DNA from: Bog-473 sp963809825
GTDB lineage: Bacteria; Actinomycetota; Acidimicrobiia; Acidimicrobiales; RAAP-2
NCBI GenBank assembly: GCA_963809825.1
Contig: CAWELJ010000004.1
Location: 496,001-560,000, forward strand
DNA: 64,000 nt
Direction of reading: 5' to 3'
Made by a program: the position numbers and the translations under genes. Under the pieces are notes generated by a model that saw only the letters and a program-made list of their open reading frames with translations, made no database searches and was not told the origin of the DNA. This document shows positions 8,813-16,251 of the stretch, piece after piece (positions within the stretch are counted from its first letter, which is position 1; every line of letters begins with the position of its first letter).

Positions 8813-11249
8813 GAGCACCATCCTTGCCTCCGGGCTGAAGGACGTGTCCATCCTGGCCTACACGGTGGACCTCGATGCGGCGCCAGAGCGTGAGAGCGCC
8901 GATCGCCGCCACGACGATGAAGCCGGTCACGACGATCACCGCAGCCGGGGGCACGTCGAGAGCAAACACCCGGCGGGACAGCGAGACGCAGAACAACACC
9001 ACGAAGGCCGCCACCATGGAGGCCACGAGGGTGACCCGTGCCGCGTTGAACGGACGGGCGATCAGGACCAGGACCCACATGGCCATGGCGAACACGGCCA
9101 ACAACGCCGCCGTCCTGGCCTGAGCGAGGCTCGTGTCGGGCCAGGCACGCGCCACCAGGTAGCTGACGAATGTGGCAGCTGCCGTGACGGTTCCCGCCGG
9201 GATGGTGAAACGCAGCACGCGGCGGGTGAAGCCGGGCCTGGCGCGCGGCGCCGCCGACTCGAAGGCGAGGAAGAAACCCGGGACGCCGATGGTCAGCGTG
9301 TCCACGATGGTCAGGTGGCGTGGGAAGAAGGGATAGGGCTCTGCCCCAACGACGATGGCCGCGGCCAGGAGGGCGGCGTAGACCGTCTTGGTGATGAAGA
9401 GGTTGGCAACCCGCTCGATGTTGGCGATCACCTTTCGCCCCTCTGCCAGGATCCGAGGCACGGCCGAGAACGCGCTGTCGAGGAGCACCACGCGGGCAAC
9501 GGATCGGCTCGACTGGCTCCCCGACCCCATGGCGATCCCGATGTCCGCCTGTTTGAGCGCCTGCACGTCGTTGACACCGTCCCCGACCATCGCCACCACG
9601 TGCCCCTGGGACTGGAGGATGTTCACGACGGCGAGCTTCTGCTCCGGTCGGATCCGACCGAGCAGGTTGGTCGCATCGAGCGCTGATCGCAGCGCCGAAT
9701 CGTCGTCGATCCGACCGGCGTCCTGCGCGGCGCCCGGCGACTCGATTCCGAGGCGCTCCGCGACCTGCGCGACCGTCTCCGGCGCATCTCCCGAGAGGAC
9801 CTTGATCGTCATGCCCTGCTCGAGGAGGTAGCGCACCGTTGCCGCGGCGTCCGGACGGACCTGCTCGGCCAGGACGATCAGCGCGATCGGTTCGAGGGTG
9901 GGTGGCAACGAGCCCCCTTCGACCGGCTCACGCGCGCGTGCGAGGATCAGGACCCGCCGGGCAGAGCGTTCGTGGTCCCGGGATCGAGCCATGACATCCG
10001 TGTCGTTTTCGGAGAGGACCACCTGGGGAGCCCCGAGAACCCACGACCCGCGGTCGACGAAGCTGACCGCGCTCCACTTGCGCGAGGACGAGAACGGCAC
10101 CTGCGACCGGATTCGCCAGCCCGTCGGCTCGCCCGCCCTGAGCAGTGCCAGGGCCCCGATCGTCGCATTGGGCGCCGGGTCGGCGGCAGCGGCGGCGGCC
10201 AGGACGTGCTCGACCTCAGGCCGTGGGACATCAGAGAGGACCTCGATGTCCGCGAGCCGCAGGCCAGGTTCGGTGAGCGTCCCGGTCTTGTCGATGCACA
10301 GCACGTCGACGCGGGCGAGACCCTCCACGGCGGCCAGCTCCTGGACCAACACGCGATGGCGCGCCAGGCGAAGTGCCCCGACGGCGAAGGCCATCGACGT
10401 CAGCAGCACCAGCCCCTGGGGCACCATGGCGGCGACCCCGGCGACCGATCCCCTCAGGGCGTCCGCCGATGACTGGTGACTCCGGAGAAGCTGGGTGAGG
10501 AAGAGCGCGATACCGATCGGGATCATGACCCAGGTGACAATGCGGAGGATCTGATTGGTTCCCTGCTGCAGCTCGGAGCGGATCAACCGGAACCTCCGGG
10601 CCTCGGCCTCGAGTCCCCGTGCGTACGACATCTCACCAACGCCGGTCGCCGTGATCCTGGCCGAGCCGGCGACCACGAAAGTCCCCGACAGCACCTGCTC
10701 GCCTTCGGGCTTCGGCACCGCCTCCGCCTCGCCGGTCAGGAGGGACTCGTCGACTTCGAGGCCTCGTGACGTCAACACGCGGCCGTCGACGGCGATCTGA
10801 TCGCCTCGACGAGCTTCGATCACATCGTCCAACACGATCTCGTCGAAAGGGATGTCGAACGCCCGACCGGCGCGGACGACCCGACACCTCGGGGCGGCCA
10901 GCACGGCCAGACGATCGAGTTTCCGCTTCGACCGGATCTCCTGGAGGATTCCGATCGCCGCGTTCGCCACGAGCACAATGCCGAAGAGCGCATCCTGAGG
11001 CGGCCCGACCACGATGGCCACGACGAACAGCGATCCCAAGATGGCATTGAAACGGGTGAGCACGTTGGCCCGCACGATCTGGCCCGCGGTGCGTCCGGTG
11101 GTCGGTTGCACGCCGTTGGCCTTGCCGGCCCGAACGCGCTCTTCGACCTGCTCCTCGGAAAGCCCGACGGAGGGGTCGAGCGGCGGCTCCCGCTCACCCG
11201 CTGCGGACGTTGAGGCCGATGGCGCCACGGCCTCGGGAGAGCCCATCAA
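8805..11249 (-). CDS. ctpE: CtpE-like P-type cation-transporting ATPase
   Basis: An 814-residue P-type ATPase that uses ATP to move a cation across the membrane. Visible features: actuator motif LLTGEAEAV, phosphorylation site DKTGTLTEPG, hinge MVGDGVNDVQALKQADIGIAMGSG, and TM4 motif MVPQGLVLLTS. The PQGL instead of the PEGL of Ca2+/Mg2+ pumps is characteristic of mycobacterial CtpE, which is linked to Ca2+ uptake. There is no N-terminal heavy-metal domain. The last third holds the remaining membrane helices. It is followed by uspA with overlapping reading frames and diverges from the P1B-5 ATPase gene across 189 bp. Substrate by homology is Ca2+, not shown. Confidence 0.87.
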   Translation of the reverse strand: MMGSPEAVAPSASTSAAGEREPPLDPSVGLSEEQVEERVRAGKANGVQPTTGRTAGQIVRANVLTRFNAILGSLFVVAIVVGPPQDALFGIVLVANAAIGILQEIRSKRKLDRLAVLAAPRCRVVRAGRAFDIPFDEIVLDDVIEARRGDQIAVDGRVLTSRGLEVDESLLTGEAEAVPKPEGEQVLSGTFVVAGSARITATGVGEMSYARGLEAEARRFRLIRSELQQGTNQILRIVTWVMIPIGIALFLTQLLRSHQSSADALRGSVAGVAAMVPQGLVLLTSMAFAVGALRLARHRVLVQELAAVEGLARVDVLCIDKTGTLTEPGLRLADIEVLSDVPRPEVEHVLAAAAAADPAPNATIGALALLRAGEPTGWRIRSQVPFSSSRKWSAVSFVDRGSWVLGAPQVVLSENDTDVMARSRDHERSARRVLILARAREPVEGGSLPPTLEPIALIVLAEQVRPDAAATVRYLLEQGMTIKVLSGDAPETVAQVAERLGIESPGAAQDAGRIDDDSALRSALDATNLLGRIRPEQKLAVVNILQSQGHVVAMVGDGVNDVQALKQADIGIAMGSGSQSSRSVARVVLLDSAFSAVPRILAEGRKVIANIERVANLFITKTVYAALLAAAIVVGAEPYPFFPRHLTIVDTLTIGVPGFFLAFESAAPRARPGFTRRVLRFTIPAGTVTAAATFVSYLVARAWPDTSLAQARTAALLAVFAMAMWVLVLIARPFNAARVTLVASMVAAFVVLFCVSLSRRVFALDVPPAAVIVVTGFIVVAAIGALTLWRRIEVHRVGQDGHVLQPGGKDGAHE

Positions 11250-11438
11250 CGGGGGGACTGGGGGCCGGTCTCCGATGAGCGATCCCTCCGGTGAGTACGG
11301 TACGGCGCGGCGCCCTCCTGGCTGCCTCTCATTTGCCTATCTTCCTCTCCGCTCGCGTGCGCTCCTAGGGCCAAATGACCTGGTCCGCGGGTTGAGCAGG
11401 ACGTTCGGCCCTGGTGACCTCGAGCTACCCGGCTCACG
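11250..11438. promoter_or_regulatory. Divergent promoter region between two P-type ATPase genes
   Basis: This gap must contain promoters for the ctpE-uspA operon and for the P1B-5 gene. Near its middle-right part, GGGCCAAATGACCT (11368-11381) is an imperfect inverted repeat resembling a DevR/DosR-type box (GGGNC-N4-GNCCC). No strong ribosome-binding site is seen before ATG 11439. Assignment to any regulator is tentative. Confidence 0.25.
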
Positions 11439-13817
11439 ATGACTGGGGTGGTGAACGCGCAGTCGAACCCGCCGTCATGGCTCGGCCGACACTTGGCCGG
11501 GATCCTTCTGGATGTCACTGGCGCCGGCCTCGTTCTGGGCGGAGTACTCCACGTGGCCGGTGCCGCCACTGCGGGAAACACGATCTGGGTGGTGTGCGGC
11601 GCCATCGGGGCTGCCTACTCGCTCTGGACGATGGCGGAGAGCCTGCGCCGAGGACGTGTCGGGGTGGACCTCATCGCCCTCCTGGCCTCAGTCGGCGCGC
11701 TCGCCGTCGGCGAGTATCTCGCCGCGGCGGTGATCAGCGTCATGATGGCCAGCGGGCGGGCGCTCGAGGGATGGGCGGCGGGGCGGGCGAACCGGGACCT
11801 GCGACGGCTCCTCGAACGCGCACCCACCACGGCCCATCGCTACGAGGGGGAGGAACTCCGCACACTTGCGGCGGACGGCGTGGAACCGGGTGACCGCGTC
11901 CTCGTTCAATCGGGCGAGCTGGTGCCCACCGACGGCCTCCTGCTGACGAGCGCCGTGCTGGACGAGTCCGCACTCACGGGTGAAGCACTGCCCGTCACCC
12001 GTGAGCCAGGAGAGCCCGTGCGCAGCGGTGTGGTCAACGCCGGGTCGCCGTTCGACCTGCGCGTGACGGCTCGCGCTTCGGAGAGCGCCTACGCCGGAAT
12101 CGTCCGGCTCGTCGCGCAGGCGGAGTCCTCGCAGGCTCCATTCGTGCGGCTGGCCGACCGCTACGCGATCTGGTTCCTCGTCTTGAGCTTGGCCGTGGCG
12201 GCAGGCGCGTGGATCGCCGCCGGCCCGGCGCGGGCCGTTGCCGTCCTCGTCGTGGCCACGCCGTGCCCGCTCATCCTCGCCGCGCCGGTTGCCCTGGTCG
12301 GGGGACTGTCACACGCGGCGAGGCGAGGAGTCGTGATCAAGGGCGGCGCCGTGCTCGAACGTTTGGCCGAGTGCACGACACTGCTCATCGACAAGACGGG
12401 GACCCTGACGACGGGCCATCCGTCGCTCACCACCATCGTGCCATCGGGCACGTTGACCCCCGACGACGTACTTCGCATGGCGGCATCCCTCGACCAGGTC
12501 TCGCCGCACGTACTCGCCCATTCGGTGGTCGGAGCGGCCCAGGAGCGCGGATGTGTCCTCGAGCTCCCCGAACGGGTCGAAGAAGTCGCGGGTGCAGGCA
12601 TTCGAGGGGTCATCGGCGGCCATGACGTCGTGCTCGGCAAGGCGTCATGGGTCGGAGTCGAAGGATCGCCGCCCTGGGCCAAGACGGCACGACGGCGCGC
12701 CCGCCTCGATGGGTCGTTGACCGTGTTCGTCGGAGTGGACGGTCAACCCGCAGGGGTGCTGGTGTTGGACGATCCGGTGCGCCGCGACGCCCCAAGGACG
12801 ATCCGCTCCCTTCGCCGCAGCGGTATCGATCGGATCGTCATGGTCACGGGTGACCGGCCAGAGGTGGCCGAAGCCATCGGTGCTGTCATCGGCGTCGACG
12901 AGGTGCTGGCCGAGCGCTCGCCGGCGGACAAGTTGGACGTCGTGAAAGCCGAGCGTCTCCGTGCGCCGACGATGATGGTCGGGGACGGCATCAACGATGC
13001 CCCCGCCCTTGCACTGGCCGATGTCGGCGTCGCGATGGCTGCTCAGGGAGCCTCGGCATCATCCGAAGCAGCCGACATCGTCCTGACCGCTGACAATCTG
13101 GACCGATTGGGCGAGGCCCGGTCGGTGGCTGTTCGGAGTCGACGAATCGCCCTCGAGAGCGTCGTGGTCGGCATGGCGATGTCGCTGGTGGCAATGGGTT
13201 TCGCTGCCGTCGGTCTGCTTCCCGCAGTCTGGGGAGCCTTGCTGCAGGAGGGAATCGACGTCATCGTCATCCTCAATGCGCTGCGGGCGCTGCGTCCTCC
13301 CCGATCTGAGATGAGCTTCGACGCCGATGAATCGGCGCTCGCTCGGCGATTTCGATCCGAACATCGCATGATTCGAGCGGACCTCGATCGACTTCTCGCC
13401 GCCGCCAATGCAATGGGGGCGATGCCGCCCGCGGAGGTCATGACGCACGCACGTGCGGTCCACCAATTTCTCGTCGATGAGGTCGCACCGCATGAGGAGG
13501 CCGAGCAAGAACTCCTCTACCCCGTACTCGAGCACGTCCTTGGTGGGCGAGAGCCGACGGCTCCCATGAGTCGGGCTCACGTCGAGATCCTGCATCAGAT
13601 CAGACGGATGGGGGAGCTCCTCGACGAGATCGGTGGGGGGGAACCCGATGTGGAAGACATCGATGAGATCCGACGCCTGCTCTACGGCCTGCATGCGATC
13701 CTCCGTCTTCACACTCTTCAGGAAGAGGAGAGCTATCTGTCATTCGGGGACAACTGGAATACGACGACGACGTCGGTCTCCTTACAGAGCGGAACTCGCA
13801 ACGAGCCGGTGAGTTGA
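11439..13817 (+). CDS. P1B-5-type metal-exporting ATPase with C-terminal hemerythrin domain
   Basis: A 792-residue fusion. Residues 1-620 are a heavy-metal P-type ATPase without an N-terminal HMA domain: actuator LTGEALPV, TM4 motif TPCP (Thr274-Pro277), phosphorylated Asp318 in DKTGTLT, and hinge GDGINDAPALALADVG (Asp516). Residues about 635-765 form a four-helix hemerythrin-like domain, with SEHRMIRADL (His642), HAVHQFL-like and VAPHEEAEQELLYP motifs, SRAHVEILHQI, and LHAILRLHTLQEEE supplying the expected His/Glu ligands for a di-iron site. TPC(P) plus hemerythrin defines the P1B-5 group, linked to Ni/Fe in Sinorhizobium Nia. The hemerythrin part could sense O2 or iron; that role is inference. 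Expressed divergently from ctpE-uspA. Confidence 0.9.
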   Translation: MTGVVNAQSNPPSWLGRHLAGILLDVTGAGLVLGGVLHVAGAATAGNTIWVVCGAIGAAYSLWTMAESLRRGRVGVDLIALLASVGALAVGEYLAAAVISVMMASGRALEGWAAGRANRDLRRLLERAPTTAHRYEGEELRTLAADGVEPGDRVLVQSGELVPTDGLLLTSAVLDESALTGEALPVTREPGEPVRSGVVNAGSPFDLRVTARASESAYAGIVRLVAQAESSQAPFVRLADRYAIWFLVLSLAVAAGAWIAAGPARAVAVLVVATPCPLILAAPVALVGGLSHAARRGVVIKGGAVLERLAECTTLLIDKTGTLTTGHPSLTTIVPSGTLTPDDVLRMAASLDQVSPHVLAHSVVGAAQERGCVLELPERVEEVAGAGIRGVIGGHDVVLGKASWVGVEGSPPWAKTARRRARLDGSLTVFVGVDGQPAGVLVLDDPVRRDAPRTIRSLRRSGIDRIVMVTGDRPEVAEAIGAVIGVDEVLAERSPADKLDVVKAERLRAPTMMVGDGINDAPALALADVGVAMAAQGASASSEAADIVLTADNLDRLGEARSVAVRSRRIALESVVVGMAMSLVAMGFAAVGLLPAVWGALLQEGIDVIVILNALRALRPPRSEMSFDADESALARRFRSEHRMIRADLDRLLAAANAMGAMPPAEVMTHARAVHQFLVDEVAPHEEAEQELLYPVLEHVLGGREPTAPMSRAHVEILHQIRRMGELLDEIGGGEPDVEDIDEIRRLLYGLHAILRLHTLQEEESYLSFGDNWNTTTTSVSLQSGTRNEPVS

Positions 13818-13900
13818 GCAGCCCGCCCATCGCCCGGCGTCCGTGTGCTTGTAGTCGGTTCCATTCCCCGAACTTTCGGGTGACAGCGGTCGAACGCGAC

Positions 13901-14128
13901 CTAAACGGTCGCGGCGTTGATCGATGCCAACTTTTCTCCGACGTTGTGGGTCGCGGCAGCTGCCTGGTCGTGCACCATTTCCTTTGTCTTCTCTACCGCG
14001 TCTTGGACTTCGGGTCGGCGTGCGGCGGAGCGCACTCTTGCTTCGAGTTGATGGTACGGACCAGAACCAGCTCTTGATCCTGCGACGAATCCAACTCCAA
14101 GTCCCAACAGAAATGACAACTTCTTCAC
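13901..14128 (-). CDS. YtxH-like small membrane-anchored stress protein
   Basis: A 75-residue protein: one N-terminal membrane segment (KKLSFLLGLGVGFVAGSRAG), then an amphipathic charged region (YHQLEARVRSAARRPEVQDAVEKTKEMVHDQAA, written in two parts across the domain), as in YtxH/general-stress proteins. Start is GTG 14128, preceded by GAGAGGAG at a 7-nt spacing; longer ATG starts upstream lack a site. A sigma-B/SigF-like promoter lies upstream at 14164-14189. Codon use is less GC-rich than the surroundings, as in the rest of the 13.9-16.1 kb cluster. Function unknown beyond stress association by family. Confidence 0.7.
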   Translation of the reverse strand: MKKLSFLLGLGVGFVAGSRAGSGPYHQLEARVRSAARRPEVQDAVEKTKEMVHDQAAAATHNVGEKLASINAATV

Positions 14129-14163
14129 GGTATGGCTCCTCTCGAAGGGTTCGATGTCAGCCG

Positions 14164-14189
14164 TTACCCCGTGCCACTTGGAGCCAAAC
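14164..14189 (-). promoter_or_regulatory. Sigma-B/SigF-type promoter of the YtxH-like gene
   Basis: On the minus strand GTTT (14189-14186) and GGGTAA (14169-14164) are separated by 16 bp, matching the actinobacterial SigF/SigB consensus GTTT-N14-17-GGGTA. It lies about 35 bp before the GTG start at 14128. The match is by eye only. Confidence 0.6.
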
Positions 14190-14322
14190 AACCCCAGGTG
14201 TGGTCTTGCACCGTCGATCTCGGTAGAGACTGAGCGAGCAAGACGACGACACGTACTCTGATCGAACCTCTCTATCGTGCCCGGCTGGAGGGTCGTGCGG
14301 TCGTCCAAGACGTCGCTGACAA

Positions 14323-14973
14323 TCAGTCCACGAGCTCGTTTTGACGGCGACGATCGCCGAGGATGCCTTGTCCTGCGAGCGACGCGGCTTGGGCGCGATT
14401 ACGAACCCCAAGCTTGGCATACAGGCTCCGTAGCTGGGTCTTGATCGTGTTCTCGCTGACATACAGGTGGTTGCCGAGTTCGCGGTTCGTCATGCCTGTT
14501 GGCAGGAGAGATAGGAGCTCGCTCTCGCGTTCGGTGAGGCCGATCTCACGGCCTGGCCATCGAAGCAATTCATCGATTTGGGAGCGTTGAGACCGTTGTG
14601 TGAGAACCACACGGTCGCCTCTTGCGGCAGCTTGGATGCCGTCGACGATCTGTTTCCGCGCGACCGCCTTGGAAATGAATCCTTGCGCACCGGAACGCAA
14701 GGCACGACGCACAGCCTCGGGTCGATCGGAGAAGCTGAACACCACGATCGCTCCGTTACTGGAATCGACGCCAAGGGACCGCACTCTTTCGTCAAGGGAT
14801 CCGAGCTCCCCGTAGGTGTCGAGCAGCGTGACATCGACCCTCCGCTTCGGTCCCTTGCGAACGTCCATTTCGACGACCTCGATCTCCGGGGCACTGGGCT
14901 TGAGGAGAGCCCGGAGGCCCTCGAGCACGATCATGTAGTCGTTGACGAGCGCCACGCGGATCGGCCTGGTCAC
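14323..14973 (-). CDS. NarL/LuxR-family response regulator
   Basis: A 216-residue transcription factor with an N-terminal receiver domain and a C-terminal GerE/LuxR helix-turn-helix. The receiver has VALVNDYMIVLEGLRALL, but the acidic pocket is reduced to a single Asp (Asp12), the phosphoacceptor position is Asp52 in VDVTLLDTYGE, and FSFSD/FISKAVA supply the Thr/Ser and Lys positions. The HTH (about 145-205) contains LTERESELLSLLPTGMTNRELGN and SENTIKTQLRSLYAKLGVRNR, a good GerE match. No sensor kinase gene is adjacent, so it is an orphan. It may control the neighbouring lower-GC stress genes, including the STAS gene across the divergent gap. Confidence 0.85.
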   Translation of the reverse strand: MTRPIRVALVNDYMIVLEGLRALLKPSAPEIEVVEMDVRKGPKRRVDVTLLDTYGELGSLDERVRSLGVDSSNGAIVVFSFSDRPEAVRRALRSGAQGFISKAVARKQIVDGIQAAARGDRVVLTQRSQRSQIDELLRWPGREIGLTERESELLSLLPTGMTNRELGNHLYVSENTIKTQLRSLYAKLGVRNRAQAASLAGQGILGDRRRQNELVD

Positions 14974-15007
14974 GACGTCACTCTACGAGCGACCGATAGG
15001 ACTCGAA

Positions 15008-15025
15008 ATCACCCGATCGGGCGAT
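15008..15025. promoter_or_regulatory. Inverted repeat between the regulator and STAS genes
   Basis: ATCACCCGATCGGGCGAT has a perfect 10-bp palindromic core (CCCGATCGGG, 15012-15021) extended by matching flanks with one mismatch per side. It lies 35 bp upstream of the regulator start and in the divergent gap with the STAS gene, as expected for an operator. The binding protein is unknown; autoregulation by the response regulator is one option. Confidence 0.35.
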
Positions 15026-15189
15026 TGATCGCTGCAGACCCTTCAATCAAGCTGGCCGACGCAAGCCGGCATCGAAGAGGGAGGAAGGCACAGACAGTCG
15101 CACGTAGTTGCGCCTCGAGGAGTTCACTCGATCACCCCGCGGCGCAAGGGAGGAGGGCTCTCGCTACGGCGCCTGATTGAGGAGGGCAC

Positions 15190-15540
15190 GTGAGGACGAA
15201 CCAATTCTATCTTGCTTCACACGACTTCGACGGTGGTCGCGTCTTCACCCTGAGGGGAGAGCTTGACGCCTGTACCTGTCGGGGTCTTGCCGAGCGGTTG
15301 ACCGGACCCCCTGGTTCGCTCATCGTGGTCGACCTCTGCGACATCACCTTCATGGACTCCTCGGGGCTGGGCGCCATCCACGAAGCGCGGCGAATCGTGA
15401 TCAGGGACGGGGGAAACCTCGTGGTCTGTCGACCCAGTCCCATGGTCCACCGCGTGATGGAGATAACGGGCCTCGACACATGGGTCACCGACTGGAATCC
15501 ACAGTGGTCGAGCGAGCTCGCACACGGACCTGCGGCTTAA
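15190..15540 (+). CDS. STAS-domain anti-anti-sigma factor
   Basis: A 116-residue single STAS domain of the SpoIIAA/RsbV/BldG type. The segment VVDLCDITFMDSSGLGAIHEA carries the conserved D-S-S-G-L-G with the phosphorylatable serine (Ser57/Ser58). In this family the dephosphorylated protein captures an anti-sigma kinase and frees a SigB/SigF-type sigma factor. GTG 15190 is preceded by GAGGAGG. No cognate anti-sigma kinase or sigma gene is adjacent; sigma-B-type promoters on both sides of the cluster (14164, 15606) fit the predicted pathway. Confidence 0.9.
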   Translation: MRTNQFYLASHDFDGGRVFTLRGELDACTCRGLAERLTGPPGSLIVVDLCDITFMDSSGLGAIHEARRIVIRDGGNLVVCRPSPMVHRVMEITGLDTWVTDWNPQWSSELAHGPAA

Positions 15541-15605
15541 GACCACGTGTATTTCGCTACCGAGCAGACAAAGACATGGGCCCTCGCACATCTGTTGCGA
15601 CGTGC

Positions 15606-15629
15606 GTTTGGACCGAACTTCGACGGGTA
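15606..15629 (+). promoter_or_regulatory. Sigma-B/SigF-type promoter of the DUF6458-like gene
   Basis: GTTT (15606-15609) and GGGTA (15625-15629) are separated by 15 bp, matching the actinobacterial SigF/SigB consensus. It is 31 bp upstream of ATG 15661 and is the second such match in this cluster. Confidence 0.62.
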
Positions 15630-15660
15630 CAGCCACCCCAGCATCGGAAAGGAAACAACA

Positions 15661-15911
15661 TGATTGGGGCCGGTGGACTGGTTGTGAGCATCATCGCTTT
15701 TGCGGTGGGTGCCATTCTCGATTGGGCGGTGACGGAGCCGTATCAACACGGGTTCAATGTCAACAAGGTGGGATGGATATTGATGGTCGTCGGCGCCGTG
15801 GGCGCCATCTTGTCGATCATCGTCATGGTGGCGGGCAACGCCCGTCGACGCTGGACTGTCGTTGACGACGGTCGGGGGAACGTTGTTCGTCGCGTCGATT
15901 CGACGTACTAG
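15661..15911 (+). CDS. Small two-helix membrane protein (DUF6458-like)
   Basis: An 83-residue protein with two membrane segments (IGAGGLVVSIIAFAVGAILDW and VGWILMVVGAVGAILSIIVM), joined by a short polar stretch (AVTEPYQHGFNVNKV), and a charged tail ending RRVDSTY. The layout matches the actinobacterial DUF6458 family as I remember it. ATG 15661 follows GAAAGGAA. It is probably transcribed with the 54-residue protein downstream, from the sigma-B-like promoter at 15606. Molecular function unknown. Confidence 0.72.
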
Positions 15912-15961
15912 GTAACGGATCGCCCCGGAGTCATGGGGCCTAGGTTGAGGAAGGTTGATAG

Positions 15962-16126
15962 ATGGTATTGATCCTTGCGTTGCTGCTCGTCTTGGTTCTT
16001 TTCGGGGCTGGATTCGCGGTTCATCTCTTGTGGATTGCTGCGGCGATCTTTCTTGTCGTGTGGATCATCGGATTCGCGATTGGTCGAGGTGAGACAGCCG
16101 GGACTCACCGGTTCTATAGGTGGTAG
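15962..16126 (+). CDS. 54-residue hydrophobic protein (Streptomyces-type)
   Basis: A 54-codon gene preceded by AGGAAGG. The product is almost entirely hydrophobic in its first 40 residues (starts MVLILALLLVLVLFGAGFAV, then HLLWIAAAIFLVVWIIGFAI) and ends in a short basic/aromatic tail (THRFYRW). Streptomyces small hydrophobic proteins have the same LFGAGFA core and WYRW end, so the family is recognisable although function is unknown. It lies 50 bp after the DUF6458-like gene on the same strand. Confidence 0.75.
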   Translation: MVLILALLLVLVLFGAGFAVHLLWIAAAIFLVVWIIGFAIGRGETAGTHRFYRW

Positions 16127-16161
16127 TCCCTTGACTGGGTGGAGCGGTAGATGGGCGGCAC

Positions 16162-16189
16162 GATGCGACCTCCTCTGGGGGGTCGTATC
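16162..16189. terminator. Hairpin between convergent genes
   Basis: GATGCGACC + TCC and GGGG + GGTCGTATC form a stem of about 12 bp with a G-T wobble and a 4-nt loop, in the gap between two convergent genes. It probably terminates transcription from both sides; no T-tract is present. Confidence 0.55.
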
Positions 16190-16251
16190 GCGCGTCGATC
16201 GTTCTCGATCGAGGTGTGGTTCGCTTGCGAGTCCGTCTACGACGAGCGTCG

